A stretch of 64,000 nt of DNA from Haloarcula marina (GCF_024218775.1 NZ_CP100404.1:372001-436000); one strand, 5' to 3'. Positions 43,693 through 51,948 are shown, numbered from the stretch's first letter. Program-made: numbers and translations. The notes: a model not told the origin generated them from the letters alone.

Positions 43693-44909
43693 TATTCGAA
43701 TATCTGTTCGACGTCGGCGTCGGTCTGGTCGGCCCGGTCGACGTCCAAGTCGTCGAGTGCCGCCCGCAGTTCCTGCTCGTTGGGTAGCGCGTGAATCTCC
43801 GCGCTGAACTCGATGTCGTCGGTCCGCATCTCCGAGTCGATGATGAAGGCGTGTTCCTGATGCTGGCCCACCTGCGCCGCGAGCGGGTCGACGATGGACC
43901 GGCCCATGTCGTGGACCAGTCGCGGAGGCGTGTGGTCGACCGAGGTCTGGAGCACGTTCGCCCACCCGTCGACGAACCCGCTGGTCATGATGTTGCCCAG
44001 TTCCTCGATGGCCGCCTTGTGCTGGTCGGTCAAGCCCTCGCCCTCGACCTCGACGGGCATCATCGCCTCGGCGACGTTTATCGCCGAGATTTCGTCGAAC
44101 AGCACCATCAGATAGCCGCTCGGGACCCCCGTGAACTCCACCACCGTCCCGACGTAGGTGTCCGTCCCGATTTGCTTGGGCACGTCCTCGATGGGCGCGA
44201 AGCTTATCTGGGTCACCTCCGCGTCCGTCGGAATGCCGGTCATCATCTCGACGTTGTCGGCGGCCTGTTGCGTGCCGTTGGTGGTCATCTCGTTGAACGT
44301 CTGGAGTTTGTCGATGGGGATGGCGTCGCCGTCCGTGTCGGCGTGTTCCATCATCGCCGTCGTGAGCGAGTCGTACTCCGGCAGCATGTAGATGTAGAAG
44401 TTCACCGACTCCCCGACCCACTCGATTTCGGACTTGAAGACGAACACCTGCGTGTGTTCGTCGGCCTCCGGTGCCTCGGGAAGTACGTCTTTCCCGGTTC
44501 GCTCGATGTACTCCGGCGGCGAGTGGTCGATGGTGGAGTCGAGGTAGTCGGCCCACCCGTCGATGAATCCGCTCATCATGATGTTGCCGATCTCCTTGAC
44601 ACCGCTCTGTGCCATCGCCGGATCGTCGCTACTCCCCGGCATCAGGGCGTCGGCGATAGTGTCCGCCGAGTCTGCGTCGAAGACCAGCACCGTCTCACCC
44701 CCCAACACCCCGTCGAATCCGAACTGGACGCCGACGAACTCCTGTCCGGTGAGTTCCTCACCGATATCGGCCCTGTCGAGGAGCGTGATTTTCGTCACGT
44801 CCACGGCGGCGTCGATGCCCGTCATCTGGGCCATCGACTGCGTCGCCTGTTCGGCCCCCTCGTGTGCGAGTTGGTTGAACGTGCCGAGCGACTGAATGTC
44901 GACGTTCAT
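43692..44909 (-). CDS. cheC: tandem-domain CheC phosphatase
   Basis: 405 residues, twice the length of a usual CheC, with two CheC/FliY-type domains (about 1-190 and 200-385). The phosphatase motif [S/D]x3Ex2N is intact in the first domain (SGVKEIGN). The second keeps the E-x2-N (IEELGN), but its first position is not S or D. Each is followed by the conserved proline region HSPPEY or HTPPRL. It removes phosphate from CheY-P and pairs with CheD. It lies one base pair beyond cheY on the same strand. Confidence 0.92.
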   Translation of the reverse strand: MNVDIQSLGTFNQLAHEGAEQATQSMAQMTGIDAAVDVTKITLLDRADIGEELTGQEFVGVQFGFDGVLGGETVLVFDADSADTIADALMPGSSDDPAMAQSGVKEIGNIMMSGFIDGWADYLDSTIDHSPPEYIERTGKDVLPEAPEADEHTQVFVFKSEIEWVGESVNFYIYMLPEYDSLTTAMMEHADTDGDAIPIDKLQTFNEMTTNGTQQAADNVEMMTGIPTDAEVTQISFAPIEDVPKQIGTDTYVGTVVEFTGVPSGYLMVLFDEISAINVAEAMMPVEVEGEGLTDQHKAAIEELGNIMTSGFVDGWANVLQTSVDHTPPRLVHDMGRSIVDPLAAQVGQHQEHAFIIDSEMRTDDIEFSAEIHALPNEQELRAALDDLDVDRADQTDADVEQIFE

Positions 44910-45269
44910 CTATGACGGGACGACGTCCTCGATAGCCTCCATCACGCTCGGTTTCTGGAACGGTTTGGTGATGTAGCCGTCGGCCCCGGCCTTGACGGCC
45001 TCTTTCATCTTCTCTTCCTGGCCGACGCTCGTACACATGATGACGTTGGCGTCGGGATTGGCCGATTTGATTTCGCCGGTCGCTTCGATGCCGTCGCGAA
45101 TGGGCATCACGATGTCCATCATCACGAGGTCGGGCGTCTGCTCTTTGTACACCTCGACGGCCTCTACGCCGTTCTCGACTTCCCCGACGATGGTGTGGTC
45201 CTCTTCGAGAATCTCCCGAAGGAGGTTTCGCATAAACTCCGAGTCGTCGGCTATCAGTACGTCTGGCAT
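44910..45269 (-). CDS. cheY: chemotaxis response regulator CheY
   Basis: 119 residues, single receiver domain. D8, D9 and D52 (phosphorylation site, VMMDIVMP), T80 (MCTSVG) and K102 (ITKPF) are all present. Phospho-CheY signals through CheF and ArlCE to the archaellum motor. It is the first gene of the minus-strand taxis operon, preceded by a TATA box at 45301-45308 and the palindrome at 45322-45335. Confidence 0.96.
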   Translation of the reverse strand: MPDVLIADDSEFMRNLLREILEEDHTIVGEVENGVEAVEVYKEQTPDLVMMDIVMPIRDGIEATGEIKSANPDANVIMCTSVGQEEKMKEAVKAGADGYITKPFQKPSVMEAIEDVVPS

Positions 45270-45300
45270 GACCTATCGACCCGAAGTACCGTGATGAGCC

Positions 45301-45308
45301 AAATAAAG
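45301..45308 (-). promoter_or_regulatory. TATA box of the cheY operon
   Basis: AAATAAAG on the plus strand (CTTTATTT on the minus), 32-39 bases upstream of the cheY ATG. Confidence 0.6.
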
Positions 45309-45321
45309 GTGTCCCGTAAAT

Positions 45322-45335
45322 TATCGCGTGTGATA
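45322..45335. promoter_or_regulatory. TATC-N6-GATA palindrome upstream of cheY
   Basis: TATC GCGTGT GATA, a perfect copy, starting 13 bases beyond the TATA box, in the position where archaeal activators bind. Confidence 0.6.
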
Positions 45336-45372
45336 CCGCTGAGTGTGGGAGGGCGTCGCCCTCGTCGAATCC

Positions 45373-47322
45373 TCACAGCGTCGGCAACACGTCGGCGACC
45401 ACGCGAACGAGGTCGAAGGCGTACGTCCCGTAGTCGAAGTACACCAGCCCCGACAGCAACAGGAACGCCGTGGCGAACCCGGCGGGGAGGGCGAGACCGG
45501 CGGCGACAGTCCGCGGCGAGATGCGGTCGGGGGCGAGCGTGTGGGCGACGACGACAGCGCCGCCGACCGCTGCCGCCGCGAGGTTCCACAGCGCGTGGTA
45601 CTGGACCGCCTCGCCGAGGGCCAGTTCGAGTCCGGCGATACCGCCGAGGACGACGGCCAGCGCGAACGCGAGGGACACGAGATACGACCCGACGAGCCGT
45701 CCCGTCGCCTCGGTGGCGGCGGTCCGAACCGCCGGTATCCGGCAGACGCCGTACGTCGCGAGCGGCACCATCGGATGGAGGTATCGCACGGTGAGTTGGC
45801 TGTAGGTCAGCGCCCGAGAGAGGTACACGACGGTCAGGACGGCGGCCACTGCAACGACGAGGAGGTCCGTCTGTCGAATCGGCGAGAGCGTTCGCGGGTC
45901 AACGCGTGCGAGCGCGTCTCGTCCGTCCTCGCGCAGTCGCCGTCCGACCAGCGCCGGGAGCGCGAGGAGCGCCCCCAGTATCGGCGTCGATTCCAAGACG
46001 GTGAGTTCGATGACCTCGTAGCTGTTGAGTCGGTAGGGAATCCCCGGGATATGGCCGCTCCGGACGAACGTGTGCCACATCTGCGTCGGGTTCCCCAGCG
46101 TCGCCACACCGTCGACGACGGCCCCGACCACGAACTCCGATACGGGACCGGCGGTGTCGCGGGCCGTCGAGAGGAACCCGCCGTCGGAATCTCTCCCGAC
46201 TCGCTCACCGCCGCCGGACTCGCTGCTCGTGCCCGCGGACCCGTCCGCCGCGGGACCGCCCGAGTCACCGCCGGGCGCGTCGGTCCCGCCGTCCGCCGAC
46301 GGCGAGAACTCCACGTCACCGCCCTCGACGTTCGGGAGCAGGCGCGGCGGTTCAGCGGGGTTCCCGGAGATGGCGTAGTTGGTCGCCAGCATCGGTGCCG
46401 TCGCCAGCAACAGCGCCGCGCCGAGGACCGCCAGCGTCCGGGTGTCGGTCCGCCGAGCGGTCGCGAGGTCGACGACGGCGAGCGTCCCGACGAGGAAGAA
46501 CGCCTCGAAGGCGTGAGTCCACGTGACGAACCCCGCGAATCCGTACGCGAACGCCCGCGCTACCAGCGCGGTCCGTCCCTCCCGGCGTCGACTCACCGCG
46601 AACGCGTACACCGCCCAGAGGGTCAGCGCCGCCACGAGCGTGTGCCGTTTCGGAATCGTCGCCCAGAAGCCGACCGGCGTCGCGACGCCAAGCGCTACCC
46701 CGGCAACGAGGCCGAGACGCCGCCCGTGGAACTCACTTACCAGTCGGTACATCGCCAGTCCCGCGGCCGCCGCGGCCAGCATCGTCGACAGTTGGTAGGC
46801 CGCGAGCGCGAGGCGGTCGGTGTCGAGATCCGTCGCCACCGGGAGGGTCGCGACGAACAGCACTGCGACGACCAGTCCGCCCATGGGCCGTATCCACCCC
46901 GCGTCGACGGTGTCGAGGCGGTCGAGTTGCCCGACGAAGACGAGGGCGACGCCCGCCCACAGTCCCGCCAACAGAAGGCGCGGGTCGACGACGACGGCCA
47001 GCGCCTCCAAGGCCCACACCAGCGGGACCGCGAGCGCGAGCTGACCGTAGTTACGGCCGTACAGCAACCCGTCGTACCGGTGCAGACCCGGCTGTGACCC
47101 CAGCGTGAGCGAGTAGGGAATCCGCGTGACGTGCAACTGGCCGTCGGCCAGCGCGACGAGCGTGTTCGCCGTCGCGTACGTGTCCTGGATGAAAAACCCT
47201 ACTCGCCACGTCAGCCCGAACCAACAGAGCAGACCCAGCCAGAGGACCAGTCCGTGTCGGTCGCCGAAGACGAGGCGGCCGACCGTTCGAGCGCGGTCAC
47301 GGATGGTCGCCGAACGGCTCAC
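45373..47322 (-). CDS. polytopic membrane protein, GT-C glycosyltransferase-like
   Basis: 649 residues with about a dozen membrane helices and a long Gly/Ser/Asp-rich loop near 335-400. The first external loop carries an aspartate after WRVGFF (FIQDTY), resembling the catalytic loop of GT-C lipid-sugar-dependent transferases. The helix-edge block VGFWATIPKRHT is shared exactly in position with the paralogue at 58593-60542 (also 649 residues). Stop and start overlap by four bases with its small secreted partner. Glycosylation of archaellins is a reasonable but unproven role. Confidence 0.75.
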   Translation of the reverse strand: MSRSATIRDRARTVGRLVFGDRHGLVLWLGLLCWFGLTWRVGFFIQDTYATANTLVALADGQLHVTRIPYSLTLGSQPGLHRYDGLLYGRNYGQLALAVPLVWALEALAVVVDPRLLLAGLWAGVALVFVGQLDRLDTVDAGWIRPMGGLVVAVLFVATLPVATDLDTDRLALAAYQLSTMLAAAAAGLAMYRLVSEFHGRRLGLVAGVALGVATPVGFWATIPKRHTLVAALTLWAVYAFAVSRRREGRTALVARAFAYGFAGFVTWTHAFEAFFLVGTLAVVDLATARRTDTRTLAVLGAALLLATAPMLATNYAISGNPAEPPRLLPNVEGGDVEFSPSADGGTDAPGGDSGGPAADGSAGTSSESGGGERVGRDSDGGFLSTARDTAGPVSEFVVGAVVDGVATLGNPTQMWHTFVRSGHIPGIPYRLNSYEVIELTVLESTPILGALLALPALVGRRLREDGRDALARVDPRTLSPIRQTDLLVVAVAAVLTVVYLSRALTYSQLTVRYLHPMVPLATYGVCRIPAVRTAATEATGRLVGSYLVSLAFALAVVLGGIAGLELALGEAVQYHALWNLAAAAVGGAVVVAHTLAPDRISPRTVAAGLALPAGFATAFLLLSGLVYFDYGTYAFDLVRVVADVLPTL

Positions 47323-47795
47323 GTCGCGACCTCCACGGTGGCGTTCTCACGGTACACCGTCTTTGCGTCGGTAAAGCTCTGGACGCGAACTGCTACCCGC
47401 CCCTCGTACTGCGTCGCCGTGGCTGACCCGCTTTCGAGTCCGCGGTCGCCCGGGTCGAGTCGGTAGGTCCCCGCGTCGGTCACCACCACGCTGTCGGTCA
47501 GTTCGATGTCGAGTCCCGGGACCGCGACGACGTAGACGAGTCGCGGTCGGTCGGTTACGGTCGCGACCGTCACGGTCGCCGTCGGAACTCGGACGTACTC
47601 GACGCCGGTCCCGAATCGCCCCCCTGTGACCCGCAGCGTCTCCGTTTCGACGGCGACCTCGTCGACCGTCGCGGTCCCGTCGCCGAACGCCGACGGCGGG
47701 TCACTCGTTACGTCGACACCGACGACCGGCCCGGTGACGAGCGCGACGACTACGACGAGGAGCGCGACACTACTCGACAGGTACCGGCGGGCCAT
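47319..47795 (-). CDS. small exported protein, partner of the GT-C-like membrane protein
   Basis: 158 residues from ATG 47795. The N-terminal helix (SSSVALLVVVVALVTGPVVGV) is a signal peptide or anchor. The rest is a beta-rich domain with ETLRVTGGRFGTGVEYVRVP, LVYVVAVPGLDIELTDSVVV and RVAVRVQSFTDA. Its paralogue at 60539-61003 keeps the same blocks (LTLDRGRFGSGRYHLDAP, VRYVIDVPGLW), and both overlap a 649-residue membrane protein by four bases. The two probably form one extracytoplasmic complex. Confidence 0.75.
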   Translation of the reverse strand: MARRYLSSSVALLVVVVALVTGPVVGVDVTSDPPSAFGDGTATVDEVAVETETLRVTGGRFGTGVEYVRVPTATVTVATVTDRPRLVYVVAVPGLDIELTDSVVVTDAGTYRLDPGDRGLESGSATATQYEGRVAVRVQSFTDAKTVYRENATVEVAT

Positions 47796-47853
47796 CGCTT
47801 GCCCTACCAACGACACTCGGCGGTGTTAAACATCTCGGCACGCCGAATCGGCC

Positions 47854-48417
47854 TCAGAACTCCGCGCCGTCGCGCTCCTCGACGTGTTCGACGAGGTCGG
47901 CGATGCTGTCGTCGGGAGCGAGTCCCGTCGAGCGAACCATCGCTTTGAAACTGCCCGGCGGGAACTTCACGGGGACGTTCGACTCCGAGAGGAGGATGCC
48001 GAGAACGTCCTCGACGGCCGTCGAGCCGTCTATCTGCCGCCCGTACCAGAGCATAAAACTCTCGAAGACGGTGACGATATCGTTCGAAACGAGCTGTTGC
48101 TGGTCGACGTTTCCGTCGAACTTCGCGGTCACGTCGAAGCCGTAGCGACCGTTCGAGTCGGCCATCTGCTCGGCCAGCCACCGATGAACGTTCGCGTCAG
48201 TGAATTCCGGCGTTGCCGGTTCCGGCTCCGGTTGGGGCTCGGGTGTCGCATCCGAATCGACCTGATTGCCGTAGGCGTCGTCCGTTCGCACGTCCGGCGA
48301 GACGACGTACCGGTCCTCGTCGATCTCCGTGACGTGCTCGTCGTCGGCGATATCCAACTCTTCGGGGGAGAGTATCTTGCCGTCTTCTGGATTTGGTTCG
48401 TCTGACCCCCGGGCCAT
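47854..48417 (-). CDS. archaellin-linked DUF7500-like protein
   Basis: 187 residues from ATG 48417. The acidic N-terminus ends in ILSPEELDIADDEHVTEIDE and RYVVSPD, a block I associate with a haloarchaeal family found beside archaellin genes. A Pro/Glu linker and a helical domain of about 110 residues follow (VHRWLAEQMADSNGRYGFDV to the end). No signal peptide, so it is cytoplasmic. It may act in archaellin handling or regulation. Function inferred from position. Confidence 0.65.
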   Translation of the reverse strand: MARGSDEPNPEDGKILSPEELDIADDEHVTEIDEDRYVVSPDVRTDDAYGNQVDSDATPEPQPEPEPATPEFTDANVHRWLAEQMADSNGRYGFDVTAKFDGNVDQQQLVSNDIVTVFESFMLWYGRQIDGSTAVEDVLGILLSESNVPVKFPPGSFKAMVRSTGLAPDDSIADLVEHVEERDGAEF

Positions 48418-48493
48418 ACCGTCTAGTGTGGTAGGGAGTGGTATAATTCCGTCGCTGGTCGGGTTGGTGCGAGAAAAGAGAGAGCGCGCCTGC

Positions 48494-49105
48494 TTAGAGC
48501 GTGACGGCGGAGTTGCCGGACAGGGTTTCCGGAACGACCAGACGGACGGTGGTGGTACCACCAGACTGGGTGTTCAGTTGGATGGTGGCCGTCGCACCTT
48601 CACCGAGGCCCGACGAGCCGAGGTCGACTGCGCTGAACGTCAGCGTCGCGCGGTCGGACGGGTCGTTGAGGACTTGGCTGTCGGTAATCGAGGAGTCGTC
48701 GTCTTGGACTGTCGAGACGCTGTACGCGGTCCCGTTGGGTGCGCCGTTGGCGCTCGCCCCCTGCACGAGGTCGTAGGATCCAGAGGAATCGACCCACTGT
48801 GCAATCGTGCTACCGAGGTCGATGTTCGCCGCGCCGGGCGCTTTCTTGACGGTGATTTCCACGGTATCGACTTGCTTGTTGGTGTTGTCGATGTCCGTCC
48901 CAACCGTACTGACGACTTCGAGGCGGTTGGTCACTTGGTCACTGCTCTGTTGTCCGGTTTCCTCAGCGCTGCTCTGGAGGAATCCGGCGGTATTGATGAG
49001 GACGCCCGCGGCGATCGCCGCGACCAGCACCATCGCGATGAACACGATGAGCGTACCGATACCGACCTGCCCGCGGTCGTCGTCGTTTCGTAGTTTCCTA
49101 ACCAT
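48494..49105 (-). CDS. archaellin, copy A
   Basis: 203 residues. Class III signal [17 protein letters not shown] followed by the hydrophobic assembly helix. The rest is the beta-sandwich filament domain, with one N-glycosylation sequon (NGT in APNGTAYS). It differs from copy B at 49381-49992 at only two residues (V2 versus F2; K-Q versus K-E in NTNK(Q/E)VDT). The promoter has a TATA-like box at 49154-49162 and a perfect palindrome at 49175-49188. Confidence 0.96.
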   Translation of the reverse strand: MVRKLRNDDDRGQVGIGTLIVFIAMVLVAAIAAGVLINTAGFLQSSAEETGQQSSDQVTNRLEVVSTVGTDIDNTNKQVDTVEITVKKAPGAANIDLGSTIAQWVDSSGSYDLVQGASANGAPNGTAYSVSTVQDDDSSITDSQVLNDPSDRATLTFSAVDLGSSGLGEGATATIQLNTQSGGTTTVRLVVPETLSGNSAVTL

Positions 49106-49153
49106 TGGTATTCCGGGCCTGTCTGACCCTAGCAACACTCTACATTTCACCAG

Positions 49154-49162
49154 TAATAATAC
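49154..49162 (-). promoter_or_regulatory. TATA-like box of archaellin A
   Basis: TAATAATAC on the plus strand (GTATTATTA on the minus), 49-57 bases upstream of the ATG, leaving a 5' leader of about 25 bases. Confidence 0.5.
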
Positions 49163-49174
49163 CTCTCCTCGAAA

Positions 49175-49188
49175 TATCTCTGCTGATA
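49175..49188. promoter_or_regulatory. TATC-N6-GATA palindrome upstream of archaellin A
   Basis: TATC TCTGCT GATA, perfect, 12 bases beyond the TATA-like box. The wider context AAATATCTCTGCTGATAACAG resembles that at archaellin B and at the DUF7521-like gene. Confidence 0.6.
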
Positions 49189-49380
49189 ACAGGGGTTTCG
49201 AACCGCCTAACTGCCATATAACATAATTCCTACGAAGAAATATGGCGCCACAGTCTCCTGTTACGACCATCCGCGTCCCGTGTATCGGGAGTCGGTGTAT
49301 GTAGGCTTCTGTATCGGCCGAAGCAGTCAGAAGTGCCACCGCTGGTCGGGCTGGTGCGAGAAAAGAGAGAGCGCGCCTGC

Positions 49381-49992
49381 TTAGAGCGTGACGGCGGAGT
49401 TGCCGGACAGGGTTTCCGGAACGACGAGGCGGACGGTGGTGGTGCCACCGGACTGGGTGTTCAGTTGGATGGTGGCCGTCGCACCTTCACCGAGGCCCGA
49501 CGAGCCGAGGTCGACCGCGCTGAACGTCAGCGTCGCGCGGTCGGACGGGTCGTTGAGGACTTGGCTGTCGGTAATCGAGGAATCGTCGTCTTGGACTGTC
49601 GAGACGCTGTACGCGGTCCCGTTGGGTGCGCCGTTGGCGCTCGCCCCCTGCACGAGGTCGTAGGATCCGGAGGAATCGACCCACTGTGCAATCGTGCTAC
49701 CGAGGTCGATGTTCGCCGCGCCGGGCGCTTTCTTGACGGTGATTTCCACGGTATCGACTTCCTTGTTGGTGTTGTCGATGTCCGTCCCGACTGTACTGAC
49801 GACTTCGAGGCGGTTGGTCACTTGGTCACTGCTCTGCTGTCCGGTTTCCTCGGCGCTGCTCTGAAGGAATCCGGCGGTATTGATGAGGACGCCCGCGGCG
49901 ATCGCCGCGACCAGCACCATCGCGATGAACACGATGAGCGTACCGATACCGACCTGCCCACGGTCGTCGTCGTTTCGTAGTTTCCTAAACAT
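49381..49992 (-). CDS. archaellin, copy B
   Basis: 203 residues, identical to copy A except for two positions. [17 protein letters not shown] leader, same sequon. Nucleotide identity extends into both flanks, with only scattered mostly synonymous changes, which points to recent duplication or ongoing gene conversion. TATA-like box at 50040-50048 and perfect palindrome at 50061-50074. Confidence 0.96.
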   Translation of the reverse strand: MFRKLRNDDDRGQVGIGTLIVFIAMVLVAAIAAGVLINTAGFLQSSAEETGQQSSDQVTNRLEVVSTVGTDIDNTNKEVDTVEITVKKAPGAANIDLGSTIAQWVDSSGSYDLVQGASANGAPNGTAYSVSTVQDDDSSITDSQVLNDPSDRATLTFSAVDLGSSGLGEGATATIQLNTQSGGTTTVRLVVPETLSGNSAVTL

Positions 49993-50039
49993 TGGTATTC
50001 CGGGTTGGATTACCCTACCGGCACACTGTATTCCACCAG

Positions 50040-50048
50040 TAATAATAC
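50040..50048 (-). promoter_or_regulatory. TATA-like box of archaellin B
   Basis: TAATAATAC on the plus strand, 48-56 bases upstream of the ATG, the same layout as in copy A. Confidence 0.5.
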
Positions 50049-50060
50049 CATTCCCCAAAA

Positions 50061-50074
50061 TATCCCAGTTGATA
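50061..50074. promoter_or_regulatory. TATC-N6-GATA palindrome upstream of archaellin B
   Basis: TATC CCAGTT GATA, perfect, 12 bases beyond the TATA-like box. The six inner bases differ from copy A while the half-sites do not, which suggests selection on the half-sites. Confidence 0.65.
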
Positions 50075-50307
50075 ACAGCATTCGTAGGCACTCTATTGCG
50101 CGAATTCGTCGAAGAATGGTTCTAGATGCCTGTTTATTCTCCATTTGAGAGTTGGTCCGGAAGAAAGTCACAGTCGCTGGGTGAGCGGTCGGCGTCGGGG
50201 TGATTGTCGCCGCGATTGCACAGGTCCAAACGGGGTCGGTTCTCACGCGTGCGCGCACGAGAGTGTATACAGGAAAGCAAGCGATGCGACTAGCCGCGGT
50301 CGTCGCG

Positions 50308-50583
50308 CTATTCGTAGGTGACGAGGCTATACATCACGAACAGGTATCCGAACGTCGTCAGTCCGCTGTTGACCAGCAGGAGCGATTTCACGCCTTCGAA
50401 GTCGTTGATGAACGCGCTAATCATCGTCGCCGCCGCACCCGCGACGGCGAGCGAGAACCCCAGCGAGAGGTGGAGCATCGCCTGTCGGGACGTTTGGACG
50501 TACGCCCGCATCGCCATCCCGACCATAGTGAGGCCAGCGACGACGAACACCAGCGTCGAGATAGCATAGAGGAGTTCGATCAT
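50308..50583 (-). CDS. small membrane protein (DUF7521-like)
   Basis: 91 residues from ATG 50583 (MIELLYAISTLVFVVAGLTM). Three membrane helices, about 3-23, 36-60 and 66-88, with short loops. Haloarchaeal proteins of this plan often lie beside winged-helix regulators, as here (50676-51011), suggesting a membrane sensor that pairs with a DNA-binding partner. It has its own palindrome and TATA element. Confidence 0.65.
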   Translation of the reverse strand: MIELLYAISTLVFVVAGLTMVGMAMRAYVQTSRQAMLHLSLGFSLAVAGAAATMISAFINDFEGVKSLLLVNSGLTTFGYLFVMYSLVTYE

Positions 50584-50614
50584 CGGCACTGTCTACGGTT
50601 ACGCCGAACCCTCT

Positions 50615-50621
50615 CTTAAAT
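50615..50621 (-). promoter_or_regulatory. TATA box of the small membrane protein
   Basis: CTTAAAT on the plus strand (ATTTAAG on the minus), 32-38 bases upstream of ATG 50583. Confidence 0.5.
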
Positions 50622-50634
50622 CCACGCACGGAAA

Positions 50635-50648
50635 TATCTGTCCTGATA
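50635..50648. promoter_or_regulatory. TATC-N6-GATA palindrome upstream of the small membrane protein
   Basis: TATC TGTCCT GATA, perfect, 13 bases beyond the TATA box. It is embedded in AAATATCTGTCCTGATAATT, similar to the archaellin promoters outside the half-sites too. Confidence 0.6.
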
Positions 50649-50675
50649 ATTAGGAGATAATGCGAATTTCGGACG

Positions 50676-51011
50676 CTATCCGTCGGAAAGCGTGCGCCAC
50701 GCTTCGTCGAGCTTGTTGGTCACTTCCGAACGCTCCTCGACGTGGACCGTCAGGTCGTCTTCGAAGTCGACCCGCACTTCGTCGACGTTGCGGCGGTAGA
50801 CTTTGATGCGTCGGCGGTCGTCTGAGAGGATATTGTCGTGGAGTTCGAGAAGGTCGTGTTCGGTGAGTTCGTCGATTCGACGGTAGCAGGTCGCAATCGG
50901 AATTCCGAGTTCGTCGCTCAAGTCTTGCGCCGAAACCGGTTCGTCGGTGGCATCGAGGATTTCGGCGCTGTATTTATTCCCCAGCGTCTGTAGAAGATCC
51001 GCTGAAGCCAT
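50676..51011 (-). CDS. winged-helix (ArsR-like) regulator in the motility locus
   Basis: 111 residues from ATG 51011 (MASADLLQTLGNKYSAEILD). Winged helix-turn-helix: PVSAQDLSDELGIPIATCYRRIDELTEHDLLELHD with ATCYRRIDEL as recognition helix, then the wing (SDDRRRIKVYRR) and a C-terminal extension with a coiled segment for dimerisation. A dimer of such a protein would read a short palindrome. Its own promoter carries a perfect TATC-N6-GATA directly against the TATA box. It is my candidate regulator for the motility palindromes. That role is inferred. Confidence 0.8.
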   Translation of the reverse strand: MASADLLQTLGNKYSAEILDATDEPVSAQDLSDELGIPIATCYRRIDELTEHDLLELHDNILSDDRRRIKVYRRNVDEVRVDFEDDLTVHVEERSEVTNKLDEAWRTLSDG

Positions 51012-51036
51012 CGTTATCACATCATGAATTTTGAAT

Positions 51037-51044
51037 TTTATAAA
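51037..51044 (-). promoter_or_regulatory. TATA box of the winged-helix regulator
   Basis: TTTATAAA, 26-33 bases upstream of the ATG, strong. Confidence 0.7.
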
Positions 51045-51046
51045 AC

Positions 51047-51060
51047 TATCGCCGATGATA
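51047..51060. promoter_or_regulatory. TATC-N6-GATA palindrome abutting the regulator's TATA box
   Basis: TATC GCCGAT GATA, perfect. Only two bases separate it from the TATA box, over the BRE position, unlike the 12-13 base spacing at the other genes. Binding here would block TFB and so repress, compatible with autorepression. Confidence 0.6.
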
Positions 51061-51168
51061 CTTGCCGATATGGGCCATTGAAACGTTTTTCTCCCAAAGT
51101 GCGGTAATCTGCGTTATGAACCGTCGAGCGGAGCGTTTTAAACGATAATAATGGGGGTAACGGGGGGC

Positions 51169-51894
51169 CTAAATCGGTGATTCCTCCTCGCTCATCATCG
51201 AGAAGGCACTGGCGTTCTGATGGACCTGAATCCCGCCCCAATCTATCTCCATCGGATAGATATCGGTCTCGATATTCTGCTTGCGCATCTTCGCGACCCA
51301 GACGTAGCGGCTGACCCCGGAGTCGGTGGGAGTCTGGATGAGGTAGATGTTCCCGTCGGTGAGGTAGTTCTCCAGTCCGATTTCGGTGTCCGGGAAGACG
51401 GCTCCCTGCTCGTTGGTCATCAGCGTCGTCAGGCCGTTGCTCCGAAGGATGTCGGTGAACTTCAGGAGGTAGGTCCGCTTCTCGGTCTCGTCTTCGAAGA
51501 AGAGGTTGAACATCGCCAGCGAGTCGAGGACGAGTCGGTCGTAGGACTCGTCTTCGAGGTCGTCCAACAGGAGGTCGAGCGAGGACGAGAAGTCGTTCTC
51601 GCGGAGGAGGACCTGCTTGTCGTACACCTTGATGTCGCCGTTGTCGACGTACTCGGGCCACTTATCGAAGCCGATGGACTCGGCTGCCTGCCGGAGGTCC
51701 GACTCGTTCTCTTCGAAGGAGAGGTAGATGCCGGATTCGTCGAACATCTCGACACCGTTGTAAATGTACTGGAGACAGAGGATGGATTTCCCCGCGCCCG
51801 GGTTGCCGCTGATGAGCGTCGTCGAGTTCTTCACGATACCGCCGTTGAGGATGTCGTCGAGGCCGTCGATGCCTGTCTTTGTGAGTTCAATCAT
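51169..51894 (-). CDS. KaiC/RAD55-like RecA-superfamily ATPase in the taxis locus
   Basis: 241 residues, one RecA domain. Walker A GNPGAGKS (about 30-37), a glutamate pair EEN in the switch region (LSFEENESDLRQ), Walker B RLVLDSLAM, and a C-terminal VWVAKMRKQNIETDIYPMEI. It is related in fold to ArlH but lacks ArlH-specific features. It sits between cheW and the winged-helix gene on the same strand. A signalling or motor-regulating role is possible; none is known. Confidence 0.85.
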   Translation of the reverse strand: MIELTKTGIDGLDDILNGGIVKNSTTLISGNPGAGKSILCLQYIYNGVEMFDESGIYLSFEENESDLRQAAESIGFDKWPEYVDNGDIKVYDKQVLLRENDFSSSLDLLLDDLEDESYDRLVLDSLAMFNLFFEDETEKRTYLLKFTDILRSNGLTTLMTNEQGAVFPDTEIGLENYLTDGNIYLIQTPTDSGVSRYVWVAKMRKQNIETDIYPMEIDWGGIQVHQNASAFSMMSEEESPI

Positions 51895-51939
51895 ATCGGA
51901 TGTGTGGGTGGTTAAGTTAGTTAACGGTGGGTAGCGGGT

Positions 51940-51948
51940 CGTAAAAAG
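51940..51948 (-). terminator. T-run after cheW
   Basis: ACTTTTTAC on the minus strand, about 30 bases past the cheW stop and before the KaiC-like gene. Possible U-tract terminator. Confidence 0.4.

Larger units (their letters stand above)
49106..49380. other. promoter and spacer between archaellins A and B
   Basis: 275 bases. The 5' part, next to copy A, carries its promoter and palindrome. The part next to copy B (49341-49380) repeats the 3'-flank of copy A (48454-48493) almost exactly, showing that the duplication unit included flanking DNA. No gene is seen. Confidence 0.6.
49993..50307. other. 315-base region with archaellin B promoter
   Basis: The first 85 bases hold the TATA-like box and palindrome of archaellin B. 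The rest, to 50307, is featureless to my eye, with no ORF that looks coding. Confidence 0.6.
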
